DNA of 64,000 bases from Aquilaria yunnanensis (lineage: Eukaryota > Streptophyta > Magnoliopsida > Malvales > Thymelaeaceae). The stretch lies in the NCBI GenBank assembly GCA_039654915.1, contig CM077594.1:17483001-17547000 (forward strand). The letters run 5' to 3'. The position numbers were made by a program, and so were the translations under genes. Under the pieces are notes generated by a model. It had not been told where the DNA came from. It did not search any database and saw only the letters and a program-made list of their open reading frames with translations. Within the stretch, counting starts at the first letter, position 1, and each line of letters opens with the position of its first letter. Positions 42,168 to 54,681 of the stretch are shown here, in pieces.

Positions 42168-42677
42168 GGCCCAAAGCCCCTTTTGTCCCCCCAAACTTTA
42201 TGAACTCGGACATTTTGTCCCCTGAATTTTGACTCTGTTCAACTTACTCTTCAAATTTTGCAAACTAGGATTTTTTATCCTTTAATCCGATTAAATGGAA
42301 AGAGTGTGCTAAAATAAAAATAAAACGAGAACTGAATGGATAATTAAATCATTTATTTATTGTTTGACCCTTATGAGCAAACAAAAACTTCAGTTTCATA
42401 TTTGAGATTACTCATCTTTCCCTTATCTTTGCATATAAATTTGTGTTAAGACTTCTTATTATTTTACTCACAAGAGTTAACTATTGGAAAAATAATTTAG
42501 TCAGTCTTTCAATTTTTATTTTAGTTTCATTTTAATACATATTTTTCATTTAATTGAACCGAGGGGGATAAAAGGTTCCAATTTACAAAGTTTGAGGAGT
42601 GAATTAAACTGAGTTAAAGTCTAGGGGGTAAAAGGTCCAAGTTGGCTAAGTTCATGGGATAAAAGGGGCTTTAGGCC
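42168..42677. mobile_element. MULE-type MITE with ~120-bp inverted ends
   Basis: Left GGCCCAAAGCCCCTTTTGTC pairs with the reversed right end GGCCTAAAGCCCCTTTTATC, and pairing continues for over 100 bp. Perfect 10-bp target duplication ATAATTTGTA at 42158-42167 and 42678-42687. Non-coding. Confidence 0.92.
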
Positions 42678-42687
42678 ATAATTTGTA

Positions 42688-43580
42688 TCTTAACATTGTC
42701 GTTTTATGCATTTATTGCTTGGCAGCTGCGGAACCCCGAGAGATGAAGAAACCTGGGAAAATATATCCAGCATTAAAAAAGTTAAAAAAATAAAGGACTT
42801 TTCATTCATCCATGGGGCCATGGCAATCCACATTCCACACCCACCCAACCTTTTATTCCTTCCTTCCGGTCTTTCCTTCCTCTTCACTTCAACTTTATAC
42901 AAATGTTGGCCTTTTCATAACCTTTTTCTTCCCCATAATCCCTCACTGTCTTGTTCAAGTCGAGTGCCTGACTCCACAAGACCCCTTCTGCTGTCTAGTT
43001 GGTATGTTCTTCAGGCCCAGATCTCGTTTTGGTTCGTATTTGTCCCCATGTTTTGTTTGCTTCATTTTTGCCCTGGAATGTGTTAAAAGATGTGATCTTG
43101 GAAATACCCATGTGATGATGCTTGATGTGGACATGTTTAGCTGGGATCTATCGCTAATAGTTAAGTCAACTTCATGGTGCCCAATCCGATTTTGTTCTGC
43201 AGCAACTTCTATGGTACAGTATTTATGCCACGACGTTCGCGTTGTTGCATTACAGTATGTTACAAAATGGTGATCTCATCATTCTAGCACTGTGGTTTTT
43301 ATTTCCGTTCATTAAGGACAAAATTTTAGGGGTGGGACCTGTTTAGAGAATGGAAAAAGTTAATTTCCATGGGAAAGTAGATAAAGTTCTGTGTATAGGT
43401 GATGGAAGCATGTTTGGTTTTGCAAGCAAATAGATTTAAATGCCCTGGCCTGGTTTTGCGCAGGGCTTGACCATTGGAGTTACACTTTATGCTTAAATTT
43501 GTTCCTGAACACCTTTTTCTTTCATATTATTAATGTCAGGGTGTTGCTAAGTTCTTGGCTGCTTTCATTTGACATCAGCA
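42688..43580 (+). promoter_or_regulatory. Promoter and 5' UTR of the IQD gene, with a probable leader intron
   Basis: A TATA-like TTTATACAAATG lies near 42893. A leader intron from 43002 (GTATGT) to 43539 (TAATGTCAG) is predicted, leaving a short second leader exon of 41 bases before the ATG at 43581. The overlapping open frames at 42706-43273 lie in this leader and have no domain. The MITE at 42168 ends about 215 bp before the TATA-like site. Confidence 0.5.
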
Positions 43581-46500
43581 ATGGGATCAGGAGGTTTGTT
43601 CAAGACTATAATTAACCTAAATAAAGCGAAGAACAACGCTTCAAAGAAAGTAAGTTATCTGGCAGGGTATTCCTTTATGCCGACATTGGTATTCTTCAGA
43701 TGCTCTCTTCTGCAATTTAATTGTGTTAAGGTAGCCTAACTGTTAGTGTCGCTTGATGTTCTTCTTTGGCCCATATCCATTTACTCAAAGTCAAGTCTCA
43801 GGTTCGTCGTAAAGGCTTGTTTAACATACAGGATGTCTATTTATTCTCAAAACAAATTAAAAAGGGAAGTGAAAGGGGATCCTCCATGTAACAGCGCAAA
43901 TATCTTAGTCATACATTTCATAGATTGGATAAGAAATTATTTAACTGCCAGCATTTCTTTCCATTAGATTCTGCGGGCTAACTATTGTCTAGAAATATTT
44001 GGGATCTATGTTGTTATATGCATGAATTTGAGGTTGTATGCGTTGATCAGGGTTCAACTGAAAAGTCAGATGGCTTCAAGTGGAAGACCCTCAAAGCAAA
44101 TAATCACTTTGCTAGCAAGTCTACCGGTGGAAAGCTCAACACTCTTGGCATGCCAAATGAGGATGTAGCTGCAACTCGGATACAAACTGCATTTCGGGCA
44201 TATATGGTACCTAATTCCACTGACTATATGCTCTTATCATGAAGAAATGCAAAACTCATTGCAAAATGATAATTATTATGTATTTGTTATATGATTGTTG
44301 ATGTATTTATCAATATATGTTTTAGTAATGTAAAATTGCTGTAGTTTGCTCCTCTGAGAAGTATTTATCAATGTTATGACCAGCTTAGATTTTTTTCACA
44401 TCTTCCTTTTCTTCAAAACTTTCTTTTCATTTCTTCCATGCTGAGAGTATTAAGGCTTCATGGCATCCTAGGAGTGACTTATTCTTTAAGATAGTGGGGA
44501 AAAATTTCACCCCTAAGTGTTTTTTCATATGCCTCAGAGCTTCTTGTCTTGAAACTCAGCTCTCCTAGCATAAATGGCCACAAAGCAACATTCTACGTTT
44601 GTTTACTCCCTGTTCAGAAATCGAGTCTGCAAACCACGATGAGTGAAATACTTTCTACTTCCTAGCTGTTGGTGGTGCGATTACTGAATCTGTTCAGTAT
44701 TTTCTATGATCTCTTGCTGCAGGCCAGAAAGAGTTTTCGTCGCTTGAAACAAACGGCACGATTACAGGCACAGATAAAAAATCTTCCTGTGAAAAAGCAA
44801 GCTAATTCTACATTGCATCATCTCCACACATGGTGCAAAATACAGGAGCAAATCAGAGTCCGACGAGTCTGTATGGTGGTAGAAGGTCAGCTTAAGCAGA
44901 AGAAAGTAGAGAATCAGATGAAACTTGAGGCCAAGCTTCATGATGTAGAGGTTAGATCAAATGCTTGCAGCTCCATATAACTTGCAGTTATTAAAGATTT
45001 CGATAGCATAGGCAGTGTTAATTAGTTTTGGTTTGCTGTACAGTTTGGACGACATCTGCATCTGCAATGAGGCCTCTCTATAATTTCAACACTGCGATAT
45101 GAATAAGTGGACGACATATTGTAGTTTTTGCATGACCATTGTTTTGTGTTATACGATTTACTGTAACTCAAAATGAGTTGCAAGTCTTAGTCTTCCAAGG
45201 TATCTCATTAAGTGGGTTGATGTCTGGACAAGTGAAAAGATGAGGAGTGAGCGTCCTACATAGCCTTGTGTGGGCAACAGATGTGTGAAAAGATTATGGT
45301 GAGAAGCCACCCTCTAAGGATTTTTGGTATGAAGAGAAATGTAAATGGCCATTTTTGGCTTATGACACAAACATAGGCTCTTGGGCAAGAATGAGCATAT
45401 AATTAGCTAAATAAGTCATCTTGCGCATGGCATAGTGTTATATGGTGAGTCTAGGAGCCAAAATGGTAAAATATATCGTATATATGTAATGTTGCACTAG
45501 TGCTGTAATTTTATGACTCCGATTTGCAAAAGGAGGTTGGAAGGTCCAAGGAAAAATTTATAAAACATCCTAAACAGCATAATCTAGACTTAGCACTTCC
45601 ACTTTTCCTTAGTTGAGATGAGGGGGGTAGAAAATGCTAAATGCATGAAACAGATGTTTCATTTTTTCTTTCATGCAGTCTTGAACTAAGTTGTTTTCTT
45701 TGAGTGATTAATCTTTGCTAGCACCTGCAGTAATAAATCATAGCTAGTCCATTAACATGAGAAAACAAATAGATGAGTGGATCTCGTATGATTTGTTTCC
45801 ATAGTTTGTTATGATTTTTTTGATTTGATATATTCATAATTCTTTCCTGTATGTTTCACTTTGGGAATTTGTTAGATGTAAACTTGATGCCTTGCCAGTT
45901 TTGCTGCATCCTTCTCAATAGTTATACTGATGCCAGGTTGAATGGTCTAGCGGTCCTGAAACAAAGGAGGAAGTTCTTACAAGGATACATCAGAGAGAAG
46001 AGGCAGCGGTTAAGCGGGAGAGAGCTATGGCATATGCCTTCTCCCATCAGGTAGTTGAGTTCATTGGCTATTTTCTCGGATAGCCAAAAACTCCTGTCTC
46101 AAATGAGAACAGAATTTAATGAAATTTAAAAACGTTGGGCAACATTTTACTGTGGTTTTCTCTTTTTCCTTCTCACATTCTATATGCATGTAAGATAAAT
46201 TATTGGTATTTTGATAGTTCACAGAAACAAAGACCTGATATACATCAGTTTCATTTATTTTGGAATAAAGAAAATTTTGAAGAAGACGGGGTTGTGATTG
46301 TGTCCTTAAGAACTCTGTTGTCTGCAGGCGAGGGCTAGTTCTAATCACAATGGGTTTAGGAATCATGAACTTGCCAAAGCTAATTGGGGTTGGAGTTGGG
46401 TGGAACGTTGGATTGCTGCTCGCCCATGGGAAAGTCGTCTCCCCACTCAGTCCAACACCCCAGTACTGAAAAACTCAGTTTCACCTTCACCAAAAGCATC

Positions 46501-46738
46501 CAACAACATGAAGAAGGTAAGCAAGCATGCTAGCAAGGTAGGCAGGAGCTCAGTTTCACCATCAACAAAAGCATCAATTCCAGTCAAAGCTCCTCAGTCG
46601 AATGGGAAGGAAACCAAAAAGGCCCGGAGGCTAACTTACCCTGGTGCTGAAAAACCCACTGCTAAAAGCAAAAGCGTTGAGACTGAAGAAACAAACTTGA
46701 GAAAAGAACAGATTCCTTCTTCCAATCTAGGCAATTGA
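43581..46738 (+). CDS. IQ67-domain (IQD) calmodulin-binding protein, 5 coding exons
   Basis: Exons 43581-43649, 44051-44206, 44723-44950, 45937-46050 and 46328-46738 join without a frameshift; all introns are phase 0 with GT-AG ends. The product is 325 residues. The IQ motif I67-Q68-x3-R72-x4-R77 is split by an intron between M75 and A76, the position typical for plant IQD genes. The rest of the IQ67 domain follows (KQTARLQAQI, then RVRRVCMVVEGQLKQKK). Later conserved blocks are QREEAAVKRERAMAYAFSHQ and NWGWSWVERWIAARPWESR. The C-terminus is basic and serine/lysine-rich with a doubled SVSP(S/T) segment. IQD proteins bind calmodulin and act as scaffolds at microtubules, plasma membrane or nucleus, often affecting cell shape. 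Shorter than most IQDs. The start MGSGGLFKTII fits the family (MG-x-G-x-W/L-F-K). Confidence 0.93.
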
Positions 46739-47130
46739 AAAGGTGCCATTTTTGTTTCCCCAGTTTGTTACCAGCTAATAGACAGTCACACGCTCGGATG
46801 TATTCTCTTTGTTTGTTTCGTTTTTTTCCTCCATCTTGTGCTAGAACCAAGTCAGTTTCTGGTTGATTGGTATCCTGTATATGAAAAATTCAAGCTTTTT
46901 AGGATGCAAAGGTTTTAGAGCAGTCTGGGTCTGAGACTAGAGGGCCATTGTTTCAGTTTTCCTGCTTCATATTTGTTCATTTTTGTATCTGTCTGATGTA
47001 AATACTGATGGCTTTTGTTGCAAGTCAATGAAATGAAGCTCCCCATATTTGTTTTCCCAAGTTTGCAGTAGTTATTCCTTTTGTCCCAAGGAAAAGAAAA
47101 CTTAGCCCCCAATGTACTAATGAAGATAAT
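46739..47130 (+). other. 3' UTR and end region of the IQD gene
   Basis: T-rich sequence; possible poly(A) signals near 47022-47036 (CAATGAAATGAAG). No other gene. Confidence 0.5.
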
Positions 47131-47475
47131 TGGGTTTTACTGATGTTAGTTTAGTTAGAGGGCTTGACTAGCATAATTGTAATGGTGATTAGTAGAAATG
47201 TAGAATCATTCTAACAGCGTCATCATTAGTCTGTCATAGCTTATAGTAGTAAAGTTTTAAGTATGCCCATAAAATTATTGATATTTTTACTTTCTCATAA
47301 CATCTTCCACTATGGCTAGTAAATTGACAATTTTATCTACCAATCATGTTTTCTTATCTTATTTTCTAAGCGTAATTTAAATCATATCCTATTAAAAGTT
47401 TCAAAAATGGGAAGGCTTCATGGATGGTAGAGAAAATCCCACTCGACTACTCCTTTATATCTTTGGTCATGTTGA
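47131..47475. other. Intergenic, nothing recognised
   Basis: AT-rich; no coding frame or repeat identified. Confidence 0.5.
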
Positions 47476-47880
47476 GGTGTAAATTGTATGGGTAGTCTTT
47501 GACCTTTAATTATCAATCTATTTTAGCTTTTAACCTGATGACTGTTTTGTTTTTGTGCTAAACCTATTCAATATTATGTTTTGATCTTAAATTTGTTAAA
47601 AATGTTCGTTTTAATCCTCATTGGATGAGATTTGTTAGCTCAGAGTTATTGTACCGTAGTAACTTTTCAAATCACGATTGAAATTATACTGTAACTGTCT
47701 TTCAGTAAATTTATTTTGTATAATAATTTTTTATAGTTAATCAATTATTCCTCTTTGTAAATTGGCCATATTTCATTTGCAAAGGAAAAACCAAATATAA
47801 ATTGCCTATTGATTGTTAGGGAATTATTTTATAGTTTAAATTTATTGAAAAATAGTAGTGGATATTTTGAATTAAAATTT
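47476..47880. repeat. Dispersed repeat, copy 1
   Basis: Aligns with 56075-56460 over about 400 bp (shared blocks such as CCTCTTTGTAAATTG, 'AATTTTTTATAGTTAAT', 'GAGATTTGTTAG' against 'AAAATTTGTTAA'). Non-coding; divergence is high, so it is old. Element class unknown; the repeated 'TTAACCTATT...TTTTGGTC' phrases resemble ends of non-autonomous MULEs. Confidence 0.65.
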
Positions 47881-48423
47881 CAAATTTGTACTAACAATTA
47901 TGCTAAGTTAATGATTTATATCTGGTGAATGATTAAAATGATAAAATTTCAATAGATTTAAAACCAAAATAGAATTATCAATAAGTTCAGCACTAAACGG
48001 TGTTTAGTAAACATACAGTGGCTAAAGGTTGGAGATTTCTTTGAGAAATTTACCCTAATATAAGAAGTTGACAAAAGGGAATATACCAACTTTTTAAAAA
48101 TATTTGGAAAATCCTATTTTGGTGAGTAGCTGCGATTGTGGTCTCTAATCTTATAATTTTTGCGCGATTCTGTCCCACAATCTTGAAGATATAGCAATTT
48201 GGCCTTTTATTTACGGATTCTGAACTATAATCAGTAATTTTTCTGTCATGTAACGGACATGGCTTCATTTGGGAACAGTCAACAAAATCAGTATTTACAG
48301 TTAGATGTTGGAAAAACTATCCTGTACTTTTAATATTAGAAGTATGAAAAAACTATTATAGTCATCAATAGTTTATTCCAATCTTTCAAACTACTTTTAC
48401 ACGTTATTCCTACACAAACCAAA
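47881..48423. other. Intergenic, nothing recognised
   Basis: AT-rich; the minus-strand frame at 48050-48268 has no known domain. Confidence 0.5.
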
Positions 48424-48425
48424 TA

Positions 48426-48781
48426 CTGCCTCTGTCCCATTTTAGTTGAAACATTTCTCTGGGTACGGAGATTAAGGTATATGTAATTTATGTTATTTTT
48501 TTCAATTATAACCATGGAACTAAAATTATTATTATTTTTTATTTTGTGTAGTGAGAGTTTAAATAATTATTAAAAAAGAACAGATTCTTTTTTCGGGTTT
48601 TGTGCAGAGAGAGATTGAGTGAAGATTAAAAAAAGATTTTTTATTGGGTTTTGTATAATAAGAGTTTAAATGGCGGTAAGAGAGTAAATTGATTGTTTAA
48701 AATTTTCTAAAAAAGGAAACGTTTTAACATTTTTTGGACATAAAAAAAAAACATGTTTCAACTAAAATGAGATAGATGAAG
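48426..48781. mobile_element. Stowaway-like MITE, 356 bp
   Basis: Flanked by TA (48424-48425 and 48782-48783). Left end CTGCCTCTGTCCCATTTTAG then TTGAAACATTT pairs with the right end ATGTTTCAACTAAAATGAGA then TAGATGAAG. Confidence 0.85.
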
Positions 48782-48792
48782 TATTTTTTAAA

Positions 48793-49246
48793 GAAAATTA
48801 CAAAAAATTTTCCTGTGATTTGGTCTAATCTACACTTTGCCTCCTTTATTTTAAAAACACTACACTTTACCACCTATTCCATTTACAGTGTCTAACAATA
48901 ATTTCTAAAACCTTAATTTAAACTGTTTAATAACCATATTCCTATAATTTCAAGATTTTTGATATTTTTCCTACAACTAGCTGATTTTTAATTATATTAA
49001 TATACATTTACAGAGAGAAAAATACATTTATAGAAGAAAAAAACTAATAATTTAAAATGTCTATTAATTATAAAAAAAATATTGAAGATGTTGAAATTAC
49101 TGGAAGATGACTATCTTATAGTTTAAATATAATTTTAAAAGTTGTTATCAAATAATATAAAAAATATAATGGGCAAAGTGTAGATTTTTAAAAATAGAGA
49201 AGGTAAACTGTAGGTTAAGACATACCTGAAAGGGTAATTTTAAGTT
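48793..49246. mobile_element. MULE-type MITE with long inverted ends
   Basis: Left GAAAATTACAAAAAATTTTC plus 'CTACACTTTGCCTCC' pairs with the reversed right end GAAACTTAAAATTACCCTTT plus 'CTACACTTTGCCC'. These phrases are typical of common plant MULE MITEs. The target duplication is unclear. Confidence 0.6.
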
Positions 49247-49901
49247 TCCCTATCTTTTATTAACATTGTTGGACATATAAGATAAAACCATCAAGCTCAT
49301 AGTAATGCACAATCATGTGGGCGTCGTATTTTCATTTTACTTTAAAGACTCGTGTACAACATATAGAAAAGGGCTTGTGGTACTTACAAAGATTACAAAA
49401 CCAATCTTGGTCGTCCTTAATGGGAGAGAGACTTCATTGCAATTTTTCAAGATCTTGTGATCCAGTGTTGTTATTGATGAATTTTTTTTTTAATACTCAA
49501 AACCTATATACTACAAATTAAGGGTTTTAAACGGGGAGGGCCTGAGCTTAAGATCAATGAGTAGTGGTGTCCTATTATATTTCTTGCATTTGCCAATTGA
49601 CCAGACAGTACGGGACATTGGTAAAATTGTTTGGCCGTAAGACAAGCTATTGTTAGTATCTATGTTGGACTGTTCTACAGATTGGACAGTAATTATAACA
49701 TAAGTTACATAATCCTTATATTTGGGGTCTTTGCTCTTACTTTCGCTCTATTGTTCTTGGGCTCTCACTTCCGTAACGGTTTGTGTAACTCATGAACTGT
49801 TACACGTTTTCCCGGTTGTACCTTCATTTGGTTTGGTCCCCAATTCGCGATTGCGGAGCCATGCGAAGCCAAATGCATACGATAGTTTGAATTGAACCTC
49901 C
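49247..49901. other. Intergenic and promoter of the Nudix gene
   Basis: No gene recognised. The last ~150 bases are less AT-rich and probably hold the Nudix promoter and 5' UTR. Confidence 0.5.
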
Positions 49902-51631
49902 ATGATCTCAATCCTAAGAAGACTCCCGCTTTCGCGATCCTCACTTCAAGTTCATTCCTCCACAAAACTCATGGATTTGCCGGCGTCTCTCAACGGAGGT
50001 TCGTCGGCGAGGTTACTGGCCTTGGCTCAGCAGCTGCGGCTCTACAAGCCGCCACCCTCTTCTCTTCTCGACGACGCCGACGAGCAGCAAGTGGGGTTTC
50101 AAGAATCTGTGACCCCAATCCCCAGGGACCCAGATAGATTTAGACCCAAGAGAGCTGCGGTCTTGATCTGCCTGTTCGAAGGGGATTCCGGGGAATTGCG
50201 CGTGATTTTGACCAAGAGGTCTTCCGGACTCTCTACTCACTCAGGTTCGTGCGATTTTTCTTTTCTTTGTGTTTGGTTCTGTAAAAACTGACTGGAAGGT
50301 TCCAAGTTGGGTTCTTTGTTGCTGGTGCTTCTACGCTGTTGGTCAGCATTTACTCGATTTCCTGCGTGTTTGATTGATTGATTGATTTGTAGCTCTCCCC
50401 TTTCCCTTTTTTACTTATTTTTAACGGTAAAGAATGAAACTTGTGAATCTTCTGTGATCCCCTTGAAGGAAATGTTGAATTTTCCTTGCTTGTGATTACC
50501 ACCATATATGTATCGATCAGCTTTTGAGGTTTTATTTTTTTCTGCCTTTTTCTTATATTGATGCATTTCTGCAACCATGGTTCCAGGGGAGGTTGCATTG
50601 CCCGGTGGAAAAGCTGAGGAAGGGGACAAAGATGATGCTGACACTGCAACGAGGGAGGCCAAAGAGGAGATTGGATTGGATCCTTCACTAGTAAACATTG
50701 TCACATCTCTAGAACCATTTTTATCGAAGGTATGAGGGAATTCTTCTCATAATTCTTTTTGGAAGTCGAATCCTTCTAAATTAACTTCTGTACAAAATGT
50801 TTGTACCTCAAGTGATTAGTATTGTCAAAATAGAAAAAGCTCTTTTGATGTTAGTTTAAGAATCGGGGTTTATAGAAAATTCAGGAGAAAACCAAGTTGC
50901 TTAATTGATTGGATCATGTCAACTATGAGCACGTATGTTGTTTACAATTGAAGATTCGGTTCGCAGCTTCAGTATCAAACAAAAATTGACTTGGTGCAGT
51001 TTTGCACAGCTATCACCCCTATTTCATTCTGAAGACAAACGGTCCGATCTCTTGAATTAAAAGGAGCTCTTTGTTCATCTGAATGCTGCTCTTTGACCCC
51101 ACTATCACTTAGTTTTTTCCTGTTGTATGAGAAAAGTTTCTTTGTCTGATCTATTTGTAATGGTTGCTTTTGTAGCACCTGCTTCGAGTAGTTCCTGTTA
51201 TAGGCTTACTTACTGACAAGAAAGCGTTCAAGCCTACACCAAATCCTGCTGAAGTGGAGGCTGTGTTTGACGCTCCCCTGGAAATGTTTATTAAGGTTCC
51301 TTTTTTTGTTTTAAAACTTTGTTAGACAATAGTGTGGATATACTTTCTATCATAACTCTTACCAAATCTGACAGTTTTATGGACAATCTGCATGATTGTT
51401 TTTGCTCAGGATGAAAACCGAAGTGTAGAAGAGAGAGAATGGATGGGAAAGAAGTTTCTTATTCACTTTTTTGACTATGAAGTACAGAATAAGAAGTATC
51501 TGATATGGGGTTTAACTGCTGGGGTATTGATAAGGGCTGCCTCGGTAGTCTGCCAGCGGCCACCAGCTTTTCTTGAGCAGAACCCGGAGTTCAATGTTGC
51601 TACTGTTGTAAGCAAAGATACCATCAGTTGA
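49902..51631 (+). CDS. Nudix hydrolase of the CoA pyrophosphatase group (NUDT15/22-like), 4 exons
   Basis: Exons 49902-50244, 50587-50729, 51176-51295 and 51410-51631 join in frame to 275 residues. The N-terminus (MISILRRLPLSRSSLQ) looks like a mitochondrial presequence. The CoA-type signature is VILTKRSSGLSTHSGEVALP (101-120), followed by the Nudix box from G122 to L145 with R137-E138-x2-E141-E142-x-G144; the early box glutamate is D128, and the box is one residue longer than the generic pattern, as in other CoA Nudix enzymes. Such enzymes cut CoA or acyl-CoA to 3',5'-ADP and phosphopantetheine with Mg or Mn. The end LIWGLTAGVLIRAASVV is a family helix. Length matches plant homologs I recall. 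The start at 49902 gives the presequence; M24 is an alternative for a cytosolic form. Convergent with the BAHD gene. Confidence 0.92.
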
Positions 51632-52168
51632 TGAAGTTCCTCCAGAACAGCACATTGGTGATTCAGATAGCTGATAACAAACAACCAACGGCTCTGGAAG
51701 CGAATGTAATATTAGAAAGATGTTTATATATGTCGACTCTGCACAAACTGTTCATTTGCCAGTGAAATTTAGTGAAAATTCACAATATTATTACCCACTA
51801 AGTACTTTATCTGGAAAATGCTGCTGGTGATGCAGAGAACGGCTGGGTGAAGTCAGCCAACTGTTCTCAAACATTCGTTCCCGACGTAATATTAGATTTG
51901 AATTCTTTTCAGTCTCTGCCTTTTGAGTAGGTCTGGTACATTTTTCACTTTCCATGTTACCTCTTCCTGCTTAAAATATAATGGAATCATGATTATACTC
52001 AGGGATGTCATACGTTAAGTAAAAGCGTTTCACTGATAAAGCTAGTGATTAAAATGTTCTAGAGTTCACCTGGAATGCTAGGAAAACCTTTCATTTGATA
52101 ATTAGGGTTATTTGGACGAGAACATCCACAACAGAAGGTAATGAGTGGAGATGAGAAGTTTCTGGGTG
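51632..52168. other. Shared 3' region between convergent Nudix and BAHD genes
   Basis: 537 bp holding both 3' UTRs; no other gene seen. Confidence 0.6.
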
Positions 52169-53577
52169 TCATGACAGCTCAAAATTTCCCCTGCTAAATT
52201 TCTCCATCTCCAGTCTGAAATCAGGCATGGCTCTCTCCCGCAAATTCAGCAACACCTTAAATCCATCTCGCTTTCCCACATTTGGAGAGGAGTAGGGCAA
52301 GAAGAAGCAGGGCTCCACGCTCCCGAGCAAGTTTCTTGAAACGGGCAACAGAGTCACTGGAGCTCCCCAGCCAAAGTCCACCGCTGAGTGGCCTAAATGC
52401 CTCCAGTCTGTGAAACCACTCACTTCCTTTCCAGCCGTGATTCCTTTCCCTGCGTGCAGGTGCTGGAAATCGATGAAGGAACGCACATATTCATCCTTGG
52501 CCATGGCCTTGCTGTGCTTGATCATGTCTGCTGTTCTCCAGATTGGCTGCTCAACTAGGTCTCTTGCACTGAGCTGCACATACATGGGGATGCAGCCATT
52601 GCCCCAGTAGCCTGCTGGCAACGGAGGCTTCACCGTCTTTCGAATGTTGATCGAGTATGCATATTTCACTATTTCATTTCCATCAATCTTGCATGCTCTC
52701 ACCCTGCTTTTGCCATGATTAAGTTGAGCATTGCTGATTTATAATTATGCATTGTAATACAGAGTGTTTCAGCTTACTTGGCTCTCCAGATGAACGCACC
52801 CAATGCTTCAAATGTCGTAAAACTCTGACCACACTTCTCCAACAGAAACTTCTTGAACCAGTCCAACCACTTCTCTTCCACATGGAAGCACTCCCTGACA
52901 ATGCACCCGAGCTGCTGCCCATATGCCTTGGAGCCCTTCTCCAGGCTCAGGAACTCGTTAATTGTGTCCTCCACACAGGGCGGATCTCTTGGACCCAACA
53001 GCTCTGCCCTCTCCCACACCGGTGCCACTGAAATCTGACCCAAGCCTCGAGCCAACTCTGCCACTGCAATGAAGAACTGGGTCCCCCCAACCCCGTCACA
53101 CAGCGCGTGGTGTATGGCTGCCCCAAGAGTAAAACCTCCGCACTTAAACATCGTCACTTGCAAAACACACGGATTAGCCAGAGCCTCCTCTTTCTCTGGT
53201 TCCGGCACCAACTGTTCAACAAAATGCAGCTCTGCCTCATCCAGGTAATTCAGAGACTCCAAAGTGCAATCCACTTCAGCAGTAACAAGTGGGATGCCTT
53301 GGCCCAGGGCACAAGAGAGTTGGTAGTCACCTCCATCGTTCACACAAGTGAGAGTGGCGGCAAGTGGGTAGTAATGTAGGAGGGCGGAGGAGAGGGCGGT
53401 GGAAATGACATGGAAGGGGTGGTGGTGGGTGGTGGTGGCGTTGTAAGCGCGGAGGTAGCGAATGGTGAGTTGGAGGTTGGGGTCAAGATCAAGGAGGGAG
53501 AGACGGAGAAGGTGGTGATCGGAGAAGGGGGCGGCGGAGGGGAGAATGAGAGTGGTGTCTTTGATTTCGACCTGCAT
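52169..53577 (-). CDS. BAHD acyltransferase, 2 exons
   Basis: Exon 1 53577-52778, exon 2 52703-52169; the intron 52777-52704 has GT-AG ends and is phase 2 (codon K267 is split). The 444-residue product has normal BAHD length. The catalytic motif H157-x3-D161 (HHALCDG) and the structural motif DFGWG (376-380) are both intact. The family moves acyl groups from CoA thioesters to alcohols or amines in the cytosol (esters, phenolic conjugates, cuticle components). The start MQVEIKDTTLILPS is a usual BAHD start; substrate cannot be assigned. A histidine/threonine-rich insert (TTTHHHP, 48-54) follows the first strand region. The open reading frames on the other strand over 52410-53622 are shadows of this GC-rich gene. 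Confidence 0.93.
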
Positions 53578-54019
53578 TATTGTTTGATAATGGTGGTTGG
53601 ATTGTTTAATTTGTGGCGCTGAGCAGGAGCATTAAAAAGTGCGAGCTTACCTAACCAAGATAGCTAAAGGAGAGGAAGCTTGCGATGCAAGTTGCTAAGG
53701 GGAGACGTGGAGGATGCCTTGCCTCAATCAATTGTAGTTCCTGTCCCCCTACCGGAATGGTAGAAACACACCCGGAGACGGGGGTCAGGATCGGGTGGTT
53801 TGACTCCCACCTTTCCTACTTCCCCATATAATGTCATTAAAATACTTACTTAAATATTTTTCAGGTCCTGAAAATGCAAGTACTTCACCACATTATAGAA
53901 TATTTGCAACTCTATGTATAGTTATAAACGTGGTGCTTCTGCATACAAAAATATCATAATACCACACTGACACTTTGATTTTTCCATGTAGTTCCACTTG
54001 TTTGTAGGAATGACAAATG
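53578..54019 (-). promoter_or_regulatory. Upstream region of the BAHD gene
   Basis: Contains the probable promoter and 5' UTR; no specific site assigned. Confidence 0.4.
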
Positions 54020-54027
54020 GAGAATAG

Positions 54028-54673
54028 TAGTGGCGAATTTAGAATTTTTGCAAATGGGGTCCATATACATATATAACCATTAAACCCAATATCAAATAAT
54101 GAATCTTATAAATTTGCATATAACATAATGTAATGGTGATAAAAATATTTTTTAGAAGAAACCTTGAAATATGCTCTGATTTGACAAATGTTCTTATCGC
54201 TGATTGAATGACTAAAAAAATATATGAATTATGGAGATGAGTGACATATTTATGTTGTATACAATATAAAAAAAAAAGTTTCATTTTATTCCTTATATAT
54301 ATCTTTCACTTGGTTTATTAACTTTATCTCGTGCTTAATTAGCTTCACAATTTTTCTTATGTTTGAAGTAGACAAAAAAAATTGGCAGAAAATGTTCAAA
54401 ACCTAGATAAGAAAATATATAAAAGTTAAAAGGTTAAGGTAGGACTTTTTTCATTATTCTAATTGTCAGCAGATAAAAAAGACTGACACATTTTTTATCT
54501 TTCTTGAGATAATATGAGTATATTGTTTTTTCCCAATAGATATTATAAAAATTATGAGGGTCTATTAAAAAAATTAAAAGGATCCAATTACTTAATTATA
54601 TACATTTTATTAATATTTTTCTAGAAAAAGAGGATCCATGAACCTCTATATCTTGTACATGCATTTGCCTCTG
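54028..54673. mobile_element. hAT-like non-autonomous element
   Basis: Ends TAGTGGCGAATTTAG and, reversed, CAGAGGCAAATGC match the hAT-type end CAG-x-GGC-x-AAT with small changes. The 8-bp flanks GAGAATAG (54020-54027) and GAAAATAG (54674-54681) differ by one base. Non-coding, AT-rich. Confidence 0.75.
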
Positions 54674-54681
54674 GAAAATAG

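Noticed and set aside
42706..43273. Two overlapping plus-strand frames before the IQD gene
   Set aside because: No domain; they fall in the predicted IQD promoter, leader and leader intron.
52410..53622. Plus-strand frames opposite the BAHD gene
   Set aside because: They are shadows of a GC-rich coding sequence on the minus strand that has complete catalytic motifs and a clean intron.
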